From positions 1,222,312-1,286,311 of the forward strand of contig NZ_LILB01000005.1 of assembly GCF_001274945.1 (NCBI RefSeq): a DNA stretch of 64,000 nt. Reading direction: 5' to 3'. The notes under the pieces were generated by a model, which saw only the letters and a list, made by a program, of their open reading frames with translations, was not told the origin of the DNA and searched no databases. Of the stretch, positions 1-9,531 are shown piece by piece. The DNA is from Viridibacillus arvi (GTDB lineage Bacteria; Bacillota; Bacilli; Bacillales_A; Planococcaceae). The position numbers and the translations under genes were made by a program. Position 1 is the first letter of the stretch, and each line of letters opens with the position of its first letter.

Positions 1-172
1 TTGCAGCAGTTTTTGTTTGGTAAGAGGAGCAACTTATTAAAGTCAGAATGATGAGCATAACTATGTACTGGAACATCAATCTTTTGCCTTTGGACAAATG
101 CTGATTCATACAACCACTCCCCTTTTTTCTGCGAATTAATGTACGTGTAGTATCCTCTAAATGAGTTGAATT
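1..172 (-). pseudogene. unrecognised gene fragment, apparently frameshifted, cut by window edge
   Basis: Two overlapping minus-strand frames look coding but no single frame does. One gives RHNSTHLEDTTRTLIRRKKG. A neighbouring frame then continues GEWLYESAFVQRQ, then DVPVHSYAHHSDFNKLLLL, and leaves the window. A frameshift near position 115-120 would join them. No start codon or ribosome site is visible, and the likely terminator of the monooxygenase gene lies directly upstream. I do not recognise the family. It may be a remnant of a transposase or of an unknown cytoplasmic protein. Confidence 0.35.
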
Positions 173-185
173 ATGACGTAAAAAA

Positions 186-214
186 ATCCCCTTATCTAAT
201 GATGAGGAGATTTT
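186..214 (-). terminator. intrinsic terminator of the HpaB-like gene
   Basis: Read on the minus strand, a stem formed by AATCTCCTCATC and GATAAGGGGATT is followed by a run of seven T. It lies about 30 bases after the stop codon of the monooxygenase gene. Confidence 0.6.
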
Positions 215-242
215 CGCTATTGCTATTGGGACTATTAGTACA

Positions 243-1703
243 TTAAAGTTTTTTTAGCGAATTGGTATTAAAATTCAGTACATCCTTCACTCTTTGCACG
301 TATGGCTCTTTATCATACGTAAAATAAAGCTGACTAGAGAGCCTTACGGGATCACCAAAGAACAGTCTCTCATACAATGTTTGACGTGTGCCGAAAGAGC
401 TCATAGTCATATCCCAAGCTAGACGGAATATTTTCACTCGATCTTCTGCTGTGTCGGCTTTCGATTGCAAATATTGATCTAGGTCTTTTCTTATACTTGA
501 TTGGAATGAATTTTCAGTTGGGATTGACATTAACCCACTTGCTCCCAAGATTTGAATGATTTCAGCAAATCTCGGATAGACCTTAGGAAATACATTTATA
601 GATATTTGTAACGTTGTACGATCTGGTCTCATAACGCCTGATTCATCCAACTTGGCTTCTGCTTCTGATTTCATGACCAGTGCTTTCATTGTTTCTAACG
701 CAACAATAATTTCAGTAGCCTTTTCTTGAACATGTAAGTATTCACCGATATTAATCGTATTGATAATTGACTGTACTACGCCCAAAACAAATTCAGTTTT
801 TACAATTTGTCTACAAGCTACTTGATGCAACGCAAAAGGTTGAAAAGAACTTGCCATCATAAAATTATTAGCTACACCTAAATTGTTATAATAAAAAACG
901 CGCTCCCAAGGAACTAATACATTATCAAATACTACAATCGTATCCATTTCATCATAACGAGAGCTTAATGGGTAATTAAATGTTGAATCTCCCCCAACAA
1001 AAGACTCTCTACATAGGAATTTCAACCCTTCAGTGTTACTTGGTATCGAAAAGGCAAATCCCTTTTCCTCCTCCAACATTCCTGCAGCTGACATCACTAA
1101 TAATTCGTCAGTTATGCCACCCTGAGTTGCGAGTAACCGTGCACCTTTTACAATAATACCTTCATCGTTACTGTCTATTACTCTTGCAGCAATAGGCTCT
1201 TTTGTAGTCTCCACATAATATTGCCCTCTATTAACCTGGGGATCCACAAATGTGTGTGTCATCGATATATCATTCTCTCGTGCATACTCATAGAACGCTC
1301 GTAAATTTTCAGGAAAGCAGTTTTCTTTCCCTTCTAAAAATTGAGCAGACGATGCAAACGCCATTAACGATGTATTCATATAATCTGGACTTCTGCCCAT
1401 CATTCCATTATTTGATTTCGCCCATTGCTGAATCATTTCTCTTCTTTTAGCTAAATCCGCTTTCGTTTTAGGTTGTAGATAAGACAGACCTACTGGATTT
1501 CCAGTAGATGGTGATGGATATGTGAGGATACTTTTTAATGAATTATCATGCTGCATCTCATATAATGCCGCCTGACTTTTCATGATTCCATTGAAAGCAG
1601 GGTGCTCGGAAATATTACCTGTCACTTGCTTACCATCAACCCAAACATTCGTTTTCAACTTGTTAATTCGGTCAATATATTGTTTGCCGGTTATTGCTGT
1701 CAT
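243..1703 (-). CDS. 4-hydroxyphenylacetate 3-monooxygenase, oxygenase component (HpaB family)
   Basis: This is a 486-residue protein of the reduced-flavin-dependent HpaB/PvcC family. Such enzymes hydroxylate 4-hydroxyphenylacetate or related phenols ortho to the hydroxyl, using FADH2 from a separate reductase. The length fits the family. Typical blocks are visible: ITGKQYIDRI at the start, KRREMIQQWAKSNNGMMGRSPDY around residue 90, THTFVDPQVNR around 150, and DTIVVFDNVLVPWERVF around 260. No reductase (HpaC) or other aromatic-degradation gene adjoins it, so the substrate is uncertain. The start is the ATG at 1703, seven bases after AGGAG; a GTG two codons upstream would sit almost on the ribosome site. 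A terminator follows. Confidence 0.85.
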   Translation of the reverse strand: MTAITGKQYIDRINKLKTNVWVDGKQVTGNISEHPAFNGIMKSQAALYEMQHDNSLKSILTYPSPSTGNPVGLSYLQPKTKADLAKRREMIQQWAKSNNGMMGRSPDYMNTSLMAFASSAQFLEGKENCFPENLRAFYEYARENDISMTHTFVDPQVNRGQYYVETTKEPIAARVIDSNDEGIIVKGARLLATQGGITDELLVMSAAGMLEEEKGFAFSIPSNTEGLKFLCRESFVGGDSTFNYPLSSRYDEMDTIVVFDNVLVPWERVFYYNNLGVANNFMMASSFQPFALHQVACRQIVKTEFVLGVVQSIINTINIGEYLHVQEKATEIIVALETMKALVMKSEAEAKLDESGVMRPDRTTLQISINVFPKVYPRFAEIIQILGASGLMSIPTENSFQSSIRKDLDQYLQSKADTAEDRVKIFRLAWDMTMSSFGTRQTLYERLFFGDPVRLSSQLYFTYDKEPYVQRVKDVLNFNTNSLKKL

Positions 1704-1883
1704 ACGCACACTCCTAAATTATACTCACTAAAGGTGAAATAGCTGTATGATTCAACTATTTCTTTAGTCATATTTTATGAGTATGACCTAACTATTGTTA
1801 CTGTCCGATTAAGGCACTCCAAATTGCATTAGATTTAATAAGAAAGAAAATCAATCAAAGGGAAATCATTCACAACAAAAAAG

Positions 1884-1907
1884 TCCCCTCAACCAAAGTT
1901 AAGGGGA
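1884..1907 (-). terminator. intrinsic terminator after beta-helix gene
   Basis: TCCCCTCAAC and GTTAAGGGGA pair with one mismatch around a short loop. On the minus strand the stem is followed by a T-rich tail. It sits about 20 bases after the stop codon at 1926. Confidence 0.6.
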
Positions 1908-1925
1908 TCTGTTCAAATTAGTGCT

Positions 1926-2720
1926 TTATTTTGTTTTTTTCCAATGATATTGTTGTCCAACACGCTTCACTTCATAACCTTTTAATCCGTTTACCTTATA
2001 ATCGCCAAGGTAAAGCATTTTATCATCAGTGTAAAGTGCTACTTCTTCATCCAGTTTGTTTTCTCCAGAGAAATTAGCGATGATTGTCGCTTCCTCTTTT
2101 TGTGCTATTAAGCCAATACCTGCCCAAACATTAGCATCTGTGTGTACGTCTTTGAAGTTGACAGTGATGTCGCCTACTCCATTATGATTCACATAAATAC
2201 CAGCTTTTTTACTACCTGTTACTGTTACGTTATCAAGTGTTGCATTGTCACCGTAAATTTCAACTAGGTTGTCATCATGAGTTCCTGTAATTGTGATGTT
2301 TATTAACGTGACATCTTTTTCTTGGATGAATACGCCATCAGCTGTGTTGTTTCCTTCTGGTGATACTGTATGAACAGCTAGAGTTTTTCCTGCTCCGTCA
2401 ATTGTCACGCCAACTTTTGGTGCTACTGGTGTTGTTGACGTAATGTTTGCTGTAAGTTTATTTGTTTTTACTTTTTCATTTGCTAATGCTTTTGAAAGTT
2501 CATCTGCATTTGATACAAGCGCTTTTGTTTCATAGATCCATTTATCTTGTGAAGCAATCTCTGTCTGTACAAAGTTTTCTAAACCTTTCACTTCATAAGT
2601 TCCTGCATATTTAGTACCTTTTTCTGAATAAACCGCTACATCTTCACCGAAAGTATTATTGCCTGAGAAGTTAGCAATAACTTTAGAATCTGCTTTTTCA
2701 TGATACTTTTTTGTCATCAT
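1926..2720 (-). pseudogene. 5'-truncated surface protein with parallel beta-helix repeats
   Basis: The 264-residue frame has no signal peptide and no ribosome site, and two TAA codons sit directly in front of its ATG. Residues about 95-215 look like parallel beta-helix (pectate-lyase-like) rungs, with repeated patterns such as DGAGKTLAV, KDVTLINITITG and ATLDNVTVTG. Residues about 10-65 (VIANFSGNNTFGEDVAVYS...) and 205-260 (IIANFSGENKLDEEVALYT...) are diverged copies of one module. The frame therefore starts inside a repeat of what was probably a larger secreted protein that has lost its export signal. It is probably non-functional. A terminator is retained. Confidence 0.6.
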
Positions 2721-2839
2721 AATTTATTACGAATGAAAAACAGACACATTTACCAATGACTATATAGCTCTCAAATACTGTATAATCAACTTTTATATAC
2801 CACTTTCCATCTTCGATAAACATTCATTTTAAAAGCAAA

Positions 2840-2868
2840 AAACCCCCTAATAGAGCATGCGGGGGTTT
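2840..2868 (-). terminator. intrinsic terminator
   Basis: AAACCCCC pairs with GGGGGTTT around a loop of about 13 bases. On the minus strand it is followed by a T-rich stretch. It lies about 150 bases downstream of the small gene that ends at 3015. Confidence 0.65.
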
Positions 2869-3014
2869 ACTTTTTAATAATTTTATTGTTTTTACATTCT
2901 TTTTCACTAATTACATAGTATTAGGATTCTTCCAGTCATTTTATGTATTAGTAATCGCACAATTTTAATAATGGAAACTTATTATTTTCCACCTACTTAG
3001 ATTGCATGGTTGTG

Positions 3015-3302
3015 CTACTTTTCGTTTTTTCTTCGTCTTGTAATAAAATGATGGTGGGTTTTAAATCCTTTCCATTCTTTCATATGCATATGTAAGTCTT
3101 TTCGTTGAAGTCTCGTTTCAGTTGTTTTCATATCAAAAGTAGAATTGGTCTTCATAGTGTCATCAACAATAAATATTACCGGGAATTGAAATAATTTGCG
3201 AACTAAATATATCATTCTCTGCTCATTTCGATCTGCCTCAATTATATGCACTGTTATTTCACTAAAATCGATTATTTCTTCCCCTTGATAATAGTACTTC
3301 AC
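3015..3302 (-). CDS. small hypothetical protein, about 95 residues
   Basis: I do not recognise this protein. It is charged, with a hydrophobic patch near the middle (LFQFPVIFIVDDT) and a very basic, His/Arg/Lys-rich C-terminus (HHHFITRRRKNEK). The ATG at 3311 directly abuts an AAAGGAG ribosome site. The GTG three codons later (3302) has a nine-base spacing and is the likelier start. It stands alone, with a terminator downstream and the terminator of the S-layer-like gene upstream. No signal peptide is visible, so it is presumably cytoplasmic. Confidence 0.5.
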   Translation of the reverse strand: MKYYYQGEEIIDFSEITVHIIEADRNEQRMIYLVRKLFQFPVIFIVDDTMKTNSTFDMKTTETRLQRKDLHMHMKEWKGFKTHHHFITRRRKNEK

Positions 3303-3442
3303 TTCTCCCATCTCCTTTTAGAAATTTTATCCCCTCTCTTAATTTATCATAAATAGGAAAAATTAACCATTAATTATGTGTAATATTTTTAAATTCACCT
3401 TTTTCAGTAGGCATAATGATGCTATTTTTAAACTTCTTGAAA

Positions 3443-3480
3443 ACAAAGCCCCCCAAACCTAAGTGTTTGAAGGGCTTTGT
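3443..3480 (-). terminator. intrinsic terminator of S-layer-like gene
   Basis: ACAAAGCC(C)CCCAAAC pairs with GTTTGAAGGGCTTTGT. It lies 15 bases after the stop codon at 3495. Confidence 0.7.
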
Positions 3481-3494
3481 GAGTAATCGATTAT

Positions 3495-5927
3495 TTATAA
3501 TCCATTGAACTTTACATTGAATTCTTTTTCTAAATCTGATTGTTTAGCGTAACCTGCTCCTGCAGGACGTTTTTCTAGAACGTATTTTGCAATTTCTCTA
3601 CTTTTCACAACATCTATTCTACTTAATTTATCTTTTAAAGTATCCATTTCATAAAGTGCCGAAAGCATCCCTTCAATATCTGTTACACTATTAGCTCTCT
3701 CAAAAGGAGTAGCTAGATCTAGAACATTTAAAGTAGCTGTCGCAGGTACGATGAGACTATCTGAAGAAGTTGCTTCGATATTCACTCTATCTGCAAGATT
3801 TGATCTAAGCGTAAATGTAATACTTCCGTTGTTCCCCATTGTTACTACTTGACTGTTATCTATACTTCCAGGCGTAATTACTTTATTTATACCGTTTGAT
3901 AACATCACCGTAGCGAATGTTGTACTAAATTCAAACGTAACTGTACTGCCGACTTTTGGTGCATATGGTAGGCCGTTCTGATCTACAGTTTGATAGTTTA
4001 GTGTCACTGGCATTTCTGCTGAAATTGAAGTTACATCCTCACCATTTGAATTGACGAATTTCATACTAGCTATGCTTACGATTGCTTCGTTAAAGTAAGT
4101 AAGTGGTGCTGTTTGTTGCAAATCGCCTTCATCTAGTTGACCAGTTCCCGCATTAGCAGCATTATCGATAAATACTGTTGGAATGATATAAGAATCTACT
4201 TTTCGATTAATAACTGTAAATGCTACAGTACCTTTTTTATCCGTTACTAATGTGTAATTACCGTATCTATCTGGCGTTATTAATTTATTATCTTGGAAGA
4301 TATACGCTGTTTCTGTGTCACCTTTTAACGCTACTTTAACAAGAATTTTAGCGGGTGCTTTATTGCCCGCTAAGTCTGTTACCGTTGCTACATATTGACG
4401 ACCACCGAAGTTCGCTGCATATGTATTACCTACTACGACATTTTTTGCAGTCGAAACGTTTGAAGCATTCTCTGTTCCTAGCGCTTCAACATTTAAGATC
4501 ATCGAATGCTTAATATCAAACTTAACTGTTGATCCCTTCGCTTGTAGTTCTGTCGTATCTAATCTTTCTAACGAATCATTACTATTCGCAAATACTATCG
4601 GTGTTATAGATGTACTAGCACCCGTAATTGTAAAAGTTCCTTCACCTTTAGCATTAACATACACTTTTGCTCCTGCTTGAGTCGTTGCAGTTTGATACGG
4701 TGTTGTTTTATTACTCTCTACAATCTGTGCTTTGCGATTAATCTTATCTGATGTGACATTCAAGTTTTCAGCAAATGTAACATTGACGTATTTACCTTTT
4801 GTATCACTTGATGCATCTATTGGATTAACGTTTACTTTATATACTTTTTTAGAATTGTTGGCTACTGTAGATTCCTTTGTCACATCCGTAATTCTTAGGC
4901 GTTCTGAGTCACCCCAATAGACTTTTGTTTCAGATGATTTCACGCCAGAATTTACCGATGAATATGCATAGACAGAATCTTGAGTGAAAGCATGCTGTAT
5001 GTAACTATATTTGGCAATACCATTTTCGTCTGTTAGAACTTCGACAGTTGTTTTCTTACTTGTATCCGTAGCATTACCTATTGTAAATGTTACTGGAATA
5101 TAAGATTTTGGCTGACCATTCTCTACTTCTACTTGCGCCTCAACCGTTACTTGAGAACCTAAAATTCCTTGAAGGGAAGCATTTTTTAATGAGACCTTTG
5201 TTGGCATCACAGCAGAGACTCCTAAAAATTCTGGTTGTTTAACGCCATCAAGTGCTACTGTATACTTTCTGCCACCTTGTTGTGGAGAAGTTTTTAATAC
5301 CACCACTTTGTCATCCGTTGCTTTAATCGAAGCATTCGTCACTGTTAAACCGTCGATGATAAAACGTCCAGCATTAATTTCGTTAACCTTTTGTGCATTC
5401 TCAAATGTGACTTCAATTGTTGTGTTATTGATTACTTTCACTTCATTAACTGTAGTTGAAACAACAAATCCGTTTTTATATAGTTTTTTAGTTCCCTGAT
5501 AAAGCACTACACCATTTGCCACAGTACCTTTTACATACAGTTTTCCAGAAGCGCTTTCAATACCTGTAAATTCTTTACCGTTTTGATACAATTTCTTTCC
5601 GAATAATCCATTCCCTATTTTCCCTGCATTGTAATAGACTTTTTTATAGAGACCTGTTCCTTTTATACCAGCTTTGTAATACGTTTTTTTATAAAGTCCT
5701 GTAAATTTTTTACCGTCTTTGTATAATACACTTTTGAAAGATTTATAGCCTTTAACAGCTTTACCTGTGTTTACTGAAACTAATTTACCTTTTGTAATTG
5801 TGACAGTTTCAGATTTAGCGAACGCAGTATTTGTAGCTTCCGTTACTGCAAATGATCCTGTTAAGATCGCGGCTCCGATTGCAAAAGAAGTTACAGGCTT
5901 AACAAATTTTAATCTAAATTTCCCCAT
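3495..5927 (-). CDS. S-layer-like surface protein, paralog of the 1110-residue protein
   Basis: This is an exported protein of about 810 residues. The start is the ATG at 5927 (MGKFRLKFVKPV), eight bases after AAGGAGG; an upstream in-frame start is not supported. A signal peptide ends near AFA. Residues about 50-150 carry short Tyr/Lys/Gly repeats of the type LYKxxYYKxGKxxTG, then Ig-like beta-rich domains. The central part aligns by eye with the 1110-residue protein at 31727-35059: both have NNTTxEVTF, TYTVALDGVK, LQGxxGxxVTV and KVYWGxxxRL. It lacks that protein's long Ala-rich C-terminus. No SLH domain, LPXTG motif or lipobox is present. Attachment through the YK repeats is my inference. 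It could be an alternative or silent S-layer protein. Confidence 0.75.
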   Translation of the reverse strand: MGKFRLKFVKPVTSFAIGAAILTGSFAVTEATNTAFAKSETVTITKGKLVSVNTGKAVKGYKSFKSVLYKDGKKFTGLYKKTYYKAGIKGTGLYKKVYYNAGKIGNGLFGKKLYQNGKEFTGIESASGKLYVKGTVANGVVLYQGTKKLYKNGFVVSTTVNEVKVINNTTIEVTFENAQKVNEINAGRFIIDGLTVTNASIKATDDKVVVLKTSPQQGGRKYTVALDGVKQPEFLGVSAVMPTKVSLKNASLQGILGSQVTVEAQVEVENGQPKSYIPVTFTIGNATDTSKKTTVEVLTDENGIAKYSYIQHAFTQDSVYAYSSVNSGVKSSETKVYWGDSERLRITDVTKESTVANNSKKVYKVNVNPIDASSDTKGKYVNVTFAENLNVTSDKINRKAQIVESNKTTPYQTATTQAGAKVYVNAKGEGTFTITGASTSITPIVFANSNDSLERLDTTELQAKGSTVKFDIKHSMILNVEALGTENASNVSTAKNVVVGNTYAANFGGRQYVATVTDLAGNKAPAKILVKVALKGDTETAYIFQDNKLITPDRYGNYTLVTDKKGTVAFTVINRKVDSYIIPTVFIDNAANAGTGQLDEGDLQQTAPLTYFNEAIVSIASMKFVNSNGEDVTSISAEMPVTLNYQTVDQNGLPYAPKVGSTVTFEFSTTFATVMLSNGINKVITPGSIDNSQVVTMGNNGSITFTLRSNLADRVNIEATSSDSLIVPATATLNVLDLATPFERANSVTDIEGMLSALYEMDTLKDKLSRIDVVKSREIAKYVLEKRPAGAGYAKQSDLEKEFNVKFNGL

Positions 5928-6145
5928 TTCAAAATCCTCCTTAATAGATATCACACTCTACTTTCCATTAAGAATAGTATATCAAAATACCCAATAATAG
6001 TATAATAAAGGTATTTTTTAAAATTCATGGGTCTTACAATTAGAATTGATGTTGGATTGCATAAAAGTAATATAAATATGATGTAGATTTCACCTTCTAA
6101 GCACCTTACTGTTATGCACCTCAATATACTATTAAAGACAAATTA

Positions 6146-6178
6146 AAAATCCCCTAACCAAAAAGATTAGGGGATTTT
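6146..6178 (-). terminator. intrinsic terminator of peptide transporter operon
   Basis: AAAATCCCCTAA pairs with TTAGGGGATTTT around a short A-rich loop. It lies 20 bases after the stop of the binding-protein gene and ends the three-gene minus-strand operon. Confidence 0.75.
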
Positions 6179-6198
6179 AAATTTGTTATGTGAAATCG

Positions 6199-8001
6199 TT
6201 ACTTTTCACTTTGGTATTCTTTTAATAATTCTTTTGCTTTGTTGTTATCTGCTTCTAGTTTTAAACCAGTTTCTACAAGAGGGCTTAACGTTGAAACAGC
6301 GTTCATTTTGTTACCTTGGTAGAAGTTTTTAATTTCTTCCTGATTGATTGAATACAAGATTGATTGGCGTAATGCTACACTCTTAGACACATCACGGTCT
6401 TTCATATTAAAGGCAAGATATGCAACACCATTACTCTTATTTTGTTGCAATGTAAGCTTGTCGTCTTTCTTCACGATATCGTATTTACTTTCTGGAACGC
6501 CATTTAAAATATGAATTTCACCGTTACGTAATGCAGATAATGCACTTTCAGGATCTTGAATAAATTTCACTGTTATTGCTGAAATTTTCGGTTCATATTC
6601 TGTGCCTTTCATGTAAGCAGGATTTTTCACAAACTTCGCTTCGTAATCATTTTTAGAAACTAGGATGTAAGGTCCACTTGCATAAAGTGCATTATTGTAA
6701 TCTTTGCCTTCAGTGATTGTTTTTTGATCACCATACGCGATATCTTTGTTGACGTCGTATTTAGCTACATCATATGTGTTAATGCTTTCAACTTGTTTTT
6801 TAGAAACGATACCAGCAGATTGGTGTGCTAAATAATTTAGAACTTGTGGGAATGGCTTTTCAGTCGTTACTTTAACAATCTGATATGCACCAGAGCCATT
6901 ATTTGCTTTTGTTTTATCTGTTACTAATGTAGAAATCTTTTTATCTAAACCTTTTTCTAGCTGTTCACGAACAGTCGATTGACCATCTGTTGTTTTTACA
7001 TCTAATTCTTTTAAGTCACTAACGATTGAAATGTCTTTCATGCTTTCATGAAGACTATACGTACGGTGATCAGGTACAGAATTTTTGTCTTTTGCACGAT
7101 CAAGTGAGAATTTTACATCCTCTGCTCCTACACGCTCACCTGAGTCAGCTGCTTTTTTGTCTTTAACTGATGCAAAATGAATGTCATCACGTAATAAGAA
7201 GTAATAATCTTTACTACCATCTGCAATCGCGTGATTTAACGACAATGAGCCGTCTGATACAACTTCATCATCATCCGTTAAATTCACTAAACGCACATAC
7301 ATATTTGTATTTAATGTATTGATAGAACCGTCATTTCCTTTAATCGGATCTAAAGAAGTTAAAGCACTGATTCCTTGTTGAGCAAGTAAAGGTTGTGTTG
7401 CGTTTTTAGCCTTATCTTTGAATGAGATTGCTTCCCAAACTGCTGCTCTTGATTTTGGTAAGCGTAAAGTTTTTTCATCGATTACTTGGTTGTTTACGCC
7501 TTGCGCTTTATAAGAAGTATATAGTGGAACAATATACGCTTTATCGAACACTACTAACTGCTCTAAATCTTTATACGTTTGAGTATATTCTTCTTTTAAT
7601 TGTGTACTTGCTTTTTCCACTAATTTATCTGCTTCTTCATCGGCAAATAAAGTATTGTCACCGTCAGATGTAAATAACGAACGAACAGCGTAATCAGGGT
7701 TACCTGTTACTGTTGTCCAACCAGTTAAAGCTAAATCATAGTTACCTGCATCTTTTTGCGCAGTGAAACTACCGTAATCAGGTTGGATGTTTAACTTTAC
7801 ATTGAATCCATTTTTCGTAAGTTGGTCACGTAGAATATTTAAATCATCTTCACCAGTGCTCATGCCTAAAATTTCAATAGACGTGTTTTTTGTTTCGGAA
7901 GATGGTTTTGATTCATCTTTTTTAACATCGGATTTTGTATTAACGCATCCAGCTAAAACGAGTACTACTGCTGCTAAAAAAAGTACTAATCTCTTTTTCA
8001 T
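6199..8001 (-). CDS. peptide ABC transporter substrate-binding lipoprotein, circularly permuted SBP_bac_5
   Basis: This 600-residue lipoprotein has a signal peptide and a lipobox, LAGC, with Cys19. The start is the ATG at 8001, seven bases after GGAGG. It belongs to the DppA/OppA solute-binding family, but the domain order is swapped. Residues about 41-195 (SIEILGMSTG, GNYDLALTGWTT, AYIVPLYTSYKAQ) correspond to the C-terminal part of ordinary family members. Residues about 213-600 start with the usual N-terminal segment (LTSLDPIKG, LLRDDIHFAS, GAEDVKFSLDRA) and finish at KAKELLKEYQ, exactly where the ordinary sequence would run on into the block found here at the front. It is the last gene of an operon with two permeases and presumably captures peptides outside the membrane. 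The permutation is inferred from motif order. Confidence 0.85.
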   Translation of the reverse strand: MKKRLVLFLAAVVLVLAGCVNTKSDVKKDESKPSSETKNTSIEILGMSTGEDDLNILRDQLTKNGFNVKLNIQPDYGSFTAQKDAGNYDLALTGWTTVTGNPDYAVRSLFTSDGDNTLFADEEADKLVEKASTQLKEEYTQTYKDLEQLVVFDKAYIVPLYTSYKAQGVNNQVIDEKTLRLPKSRAAVWEAISFKDKAKNATQPLLAQQGISALTSLDPIKGNDGSINTLNTNMYVRLVNLTDDDEVVSDGSLSLNHAIADGSKDYYFLLRDDIHFASVKDKKAADSGERVGAEDVKFSLDRAKDKNSVPDHRTYSLHESMKDISIVSDLKELDVKTTDGQSTVREQLEKGLDKKISTLVTDKTKANNGSGAYQIVKVTTEKPFPQVLNYLAHQSAGIVSKKQVESINTYDVAKYDVNKDIAYGDQKTITEGKDYNNALYASGPYILVSKNDYEAKFVKNPAYMKGTEYEPKISAITVKFIQDPESALSALRNGEIHILNGVPESKYDIVKKDDKLTLQQNKSNGVAYLAFNMKDRDVSKSVALRQSILYSINQEEIKNFYQGNKMNAVSTLSPLVETGLKLEADNNKAKELLKEYQSEK

Positions 8002-8027
8002 TTGAATTCCTCCATACATAATATTTA

Positions 8028-9518
8028 TCAATCCAATTTTGGATCTAAAGCATCTCTTAACCCGTCCCCTAAGAAGTTAAAGGAAAGTACTAATAAAATA
8101 ATGGCTATCCCCGGGAAAATCGCTAAATAAGGGTTGGTTTCAAGATACATGCTTCCTACTTTTAAAATATTGCCCCACTCTGGAATATGTGGTTCCACGC
8201 CTAATCCTAAAAAACTTAGACTGCTTGTCGCAATAACTGCTCCCCCAATAGTTAGGGTTGCTTTGACAATCATCGGAGCAAATGAATTGGGTACTACTTG
8301 CTTGAAGATGATTTTCCAATCTGCTTCCCCTAATGCCTTTGCAGCCTCTACAAACTCTAAATTGGATACCATCATGACATTTGCACGCATTGTTCTTGCA
8401 TAAGTAGGAATGGAACCTACACTTAATGCGATGATTAAATTGACTGTATTTGCACCAAATGCGGCAATAATTGCAATCGCAAGTAAGATACCAGGAACCG
8501 CATAAAGAACGTCTAAAATACGCATGATGACGTTATCAATTGACTTGTTGTAATACCCAGCAATAGCACCTAGGAATCCACCAATAACTAATGGAATAAG
8601 TGTTGATACTACACCAACAATTAATGAAATACGTGCGCCATATATAATGCGTGAAAATACATCTCTTCCGAAGTTATCCGTGCCAAATGGATTAGCTAAA
8701 CTTGGCTCTAACAACATGGATTCATAATTGTTTTCTACAGCAAACTCATAAACAAATGTGCCATAACTAGCGATTGAAATAGCGAATGTAAAAATTACAA
8801 ATAGTAAGCCTAGCATCGCTGTGAAATTCTTTGTGATTTTAGACCAAATCTTATTCCACTTTTCAATTGTGGACATATCTCTATTTGTACTTTTTAATAA
8901 CACGCTATACCCTAAAATACAACCAAATATATTTCCGGAAAACCCTGTAATGATTAAAGCAATACCTAACCATTTAAATGCAGGTTTAATTTGACGATCC
9001 GTATCCACCTTGCCGAAGATAACTACAGCTACGACATCAAAGATGATTAATAAAATGAATACAGCCATTGTTAGTAAAAACATGTCTGATACATAGGGTT
9101 TAAATAGATTTAACAATGATACTGAAACAATTAACAATTGAGTCAGCAACATATAGTAAGAAATCGTATATTCAATAGAAGCTTTGCGACGCAACATTCG
9201 GAAGGCGAAGGTTGTCGTAAAAACGTTCCCCACTAATATAGTTAGTAAGTTTACTGCACTCATTAACCTTGTTCTTTTTTGAATATCCCCCGTATTTAGT
9301 AAATCTCTTTTCATACAAAACAAAATAATAGCTTGCCAGCATGCTATTACTAAATAAGCAATTGTCAAAGAGCCCCAAACTTTGTTCCATGTTCCCTCTG
9401 TAACGTCAAAGGCATTCACTAGAAAAACAAGTACTAGTGCAATTGAAATAACTAAAACAAAGAGTGCATGTTTATACTCTTGCGATCGTTTTAAAGCAAA
9501 ATCCTGTTGTGCTGTCAT
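8028..9518 (-). CDS. peptide ABC transporter permease, DppC/OppC-like with extra N-terminal membrane domain
   Basis: This is a 496-residue permease. The C-terminal part, about 260 residues, is a normal OppC-type domain: NPFGTDNFGRDVFSRIIYGAR, the EAA coupling loop around EAAKALGEADWKIIFKQVVPN, and GLGVEPHIPEWG. Family members are usually near 300 residues. The first 220 residues here add about six hydrophobic segments with no clear match to the usual architecture. The start is the ATG at 9518, eight bases after GAGG; a GTG three codons earlier is less likely. The permuted binding protein starts just downstream. The membrane channel is formed with the OppB-type partner encoded upstream. Confidence 0.85.
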   Translation of the reverse strand: MTAQQDFALKRSQEYKHALFVLVISIALVLVFLVNAFDVTEGTWNKVWGSLTIAYLVIACWQAIILFCMKRDLLNTGDIQKRTRLMSAVNLLTILVGNVFTTTFAFRMLRRKASIEYTISYYMLLTQLLIVSVSLLNLFKPYVSDMFLLTMAVFILLIIFDVVAVVIFGKVDTDRQIKPAFKWLGIALIITGFSGNIFGCILGYSVLLKSTNRDMSTIEKWNKIWSKITKNFTAMLGLLFVIFTFAISIASYGTFVYEFAVENNYESMLLEPSLANPFGTDNFGRDVFSRIIYGARISLIVGVVSTLIPLVIGGFLGAIAGYYNKSIDNVIMRILDVLYAVPGILLAIAIIAAFGANTVNLIIALSVGSIPTYARTMRANVMMVSNLEFVEAAKALGEADWKIIFKQVVPNSFAPMIVKATLTIGGAVIATSSLSFLGLGVEPHIPEWGNILKVGSMYLETNPYLAIFPGIAIILLVLSFNFLGDGLRDALDPKLD

Positions 9519-9531
9519 TTCATACACCTCG

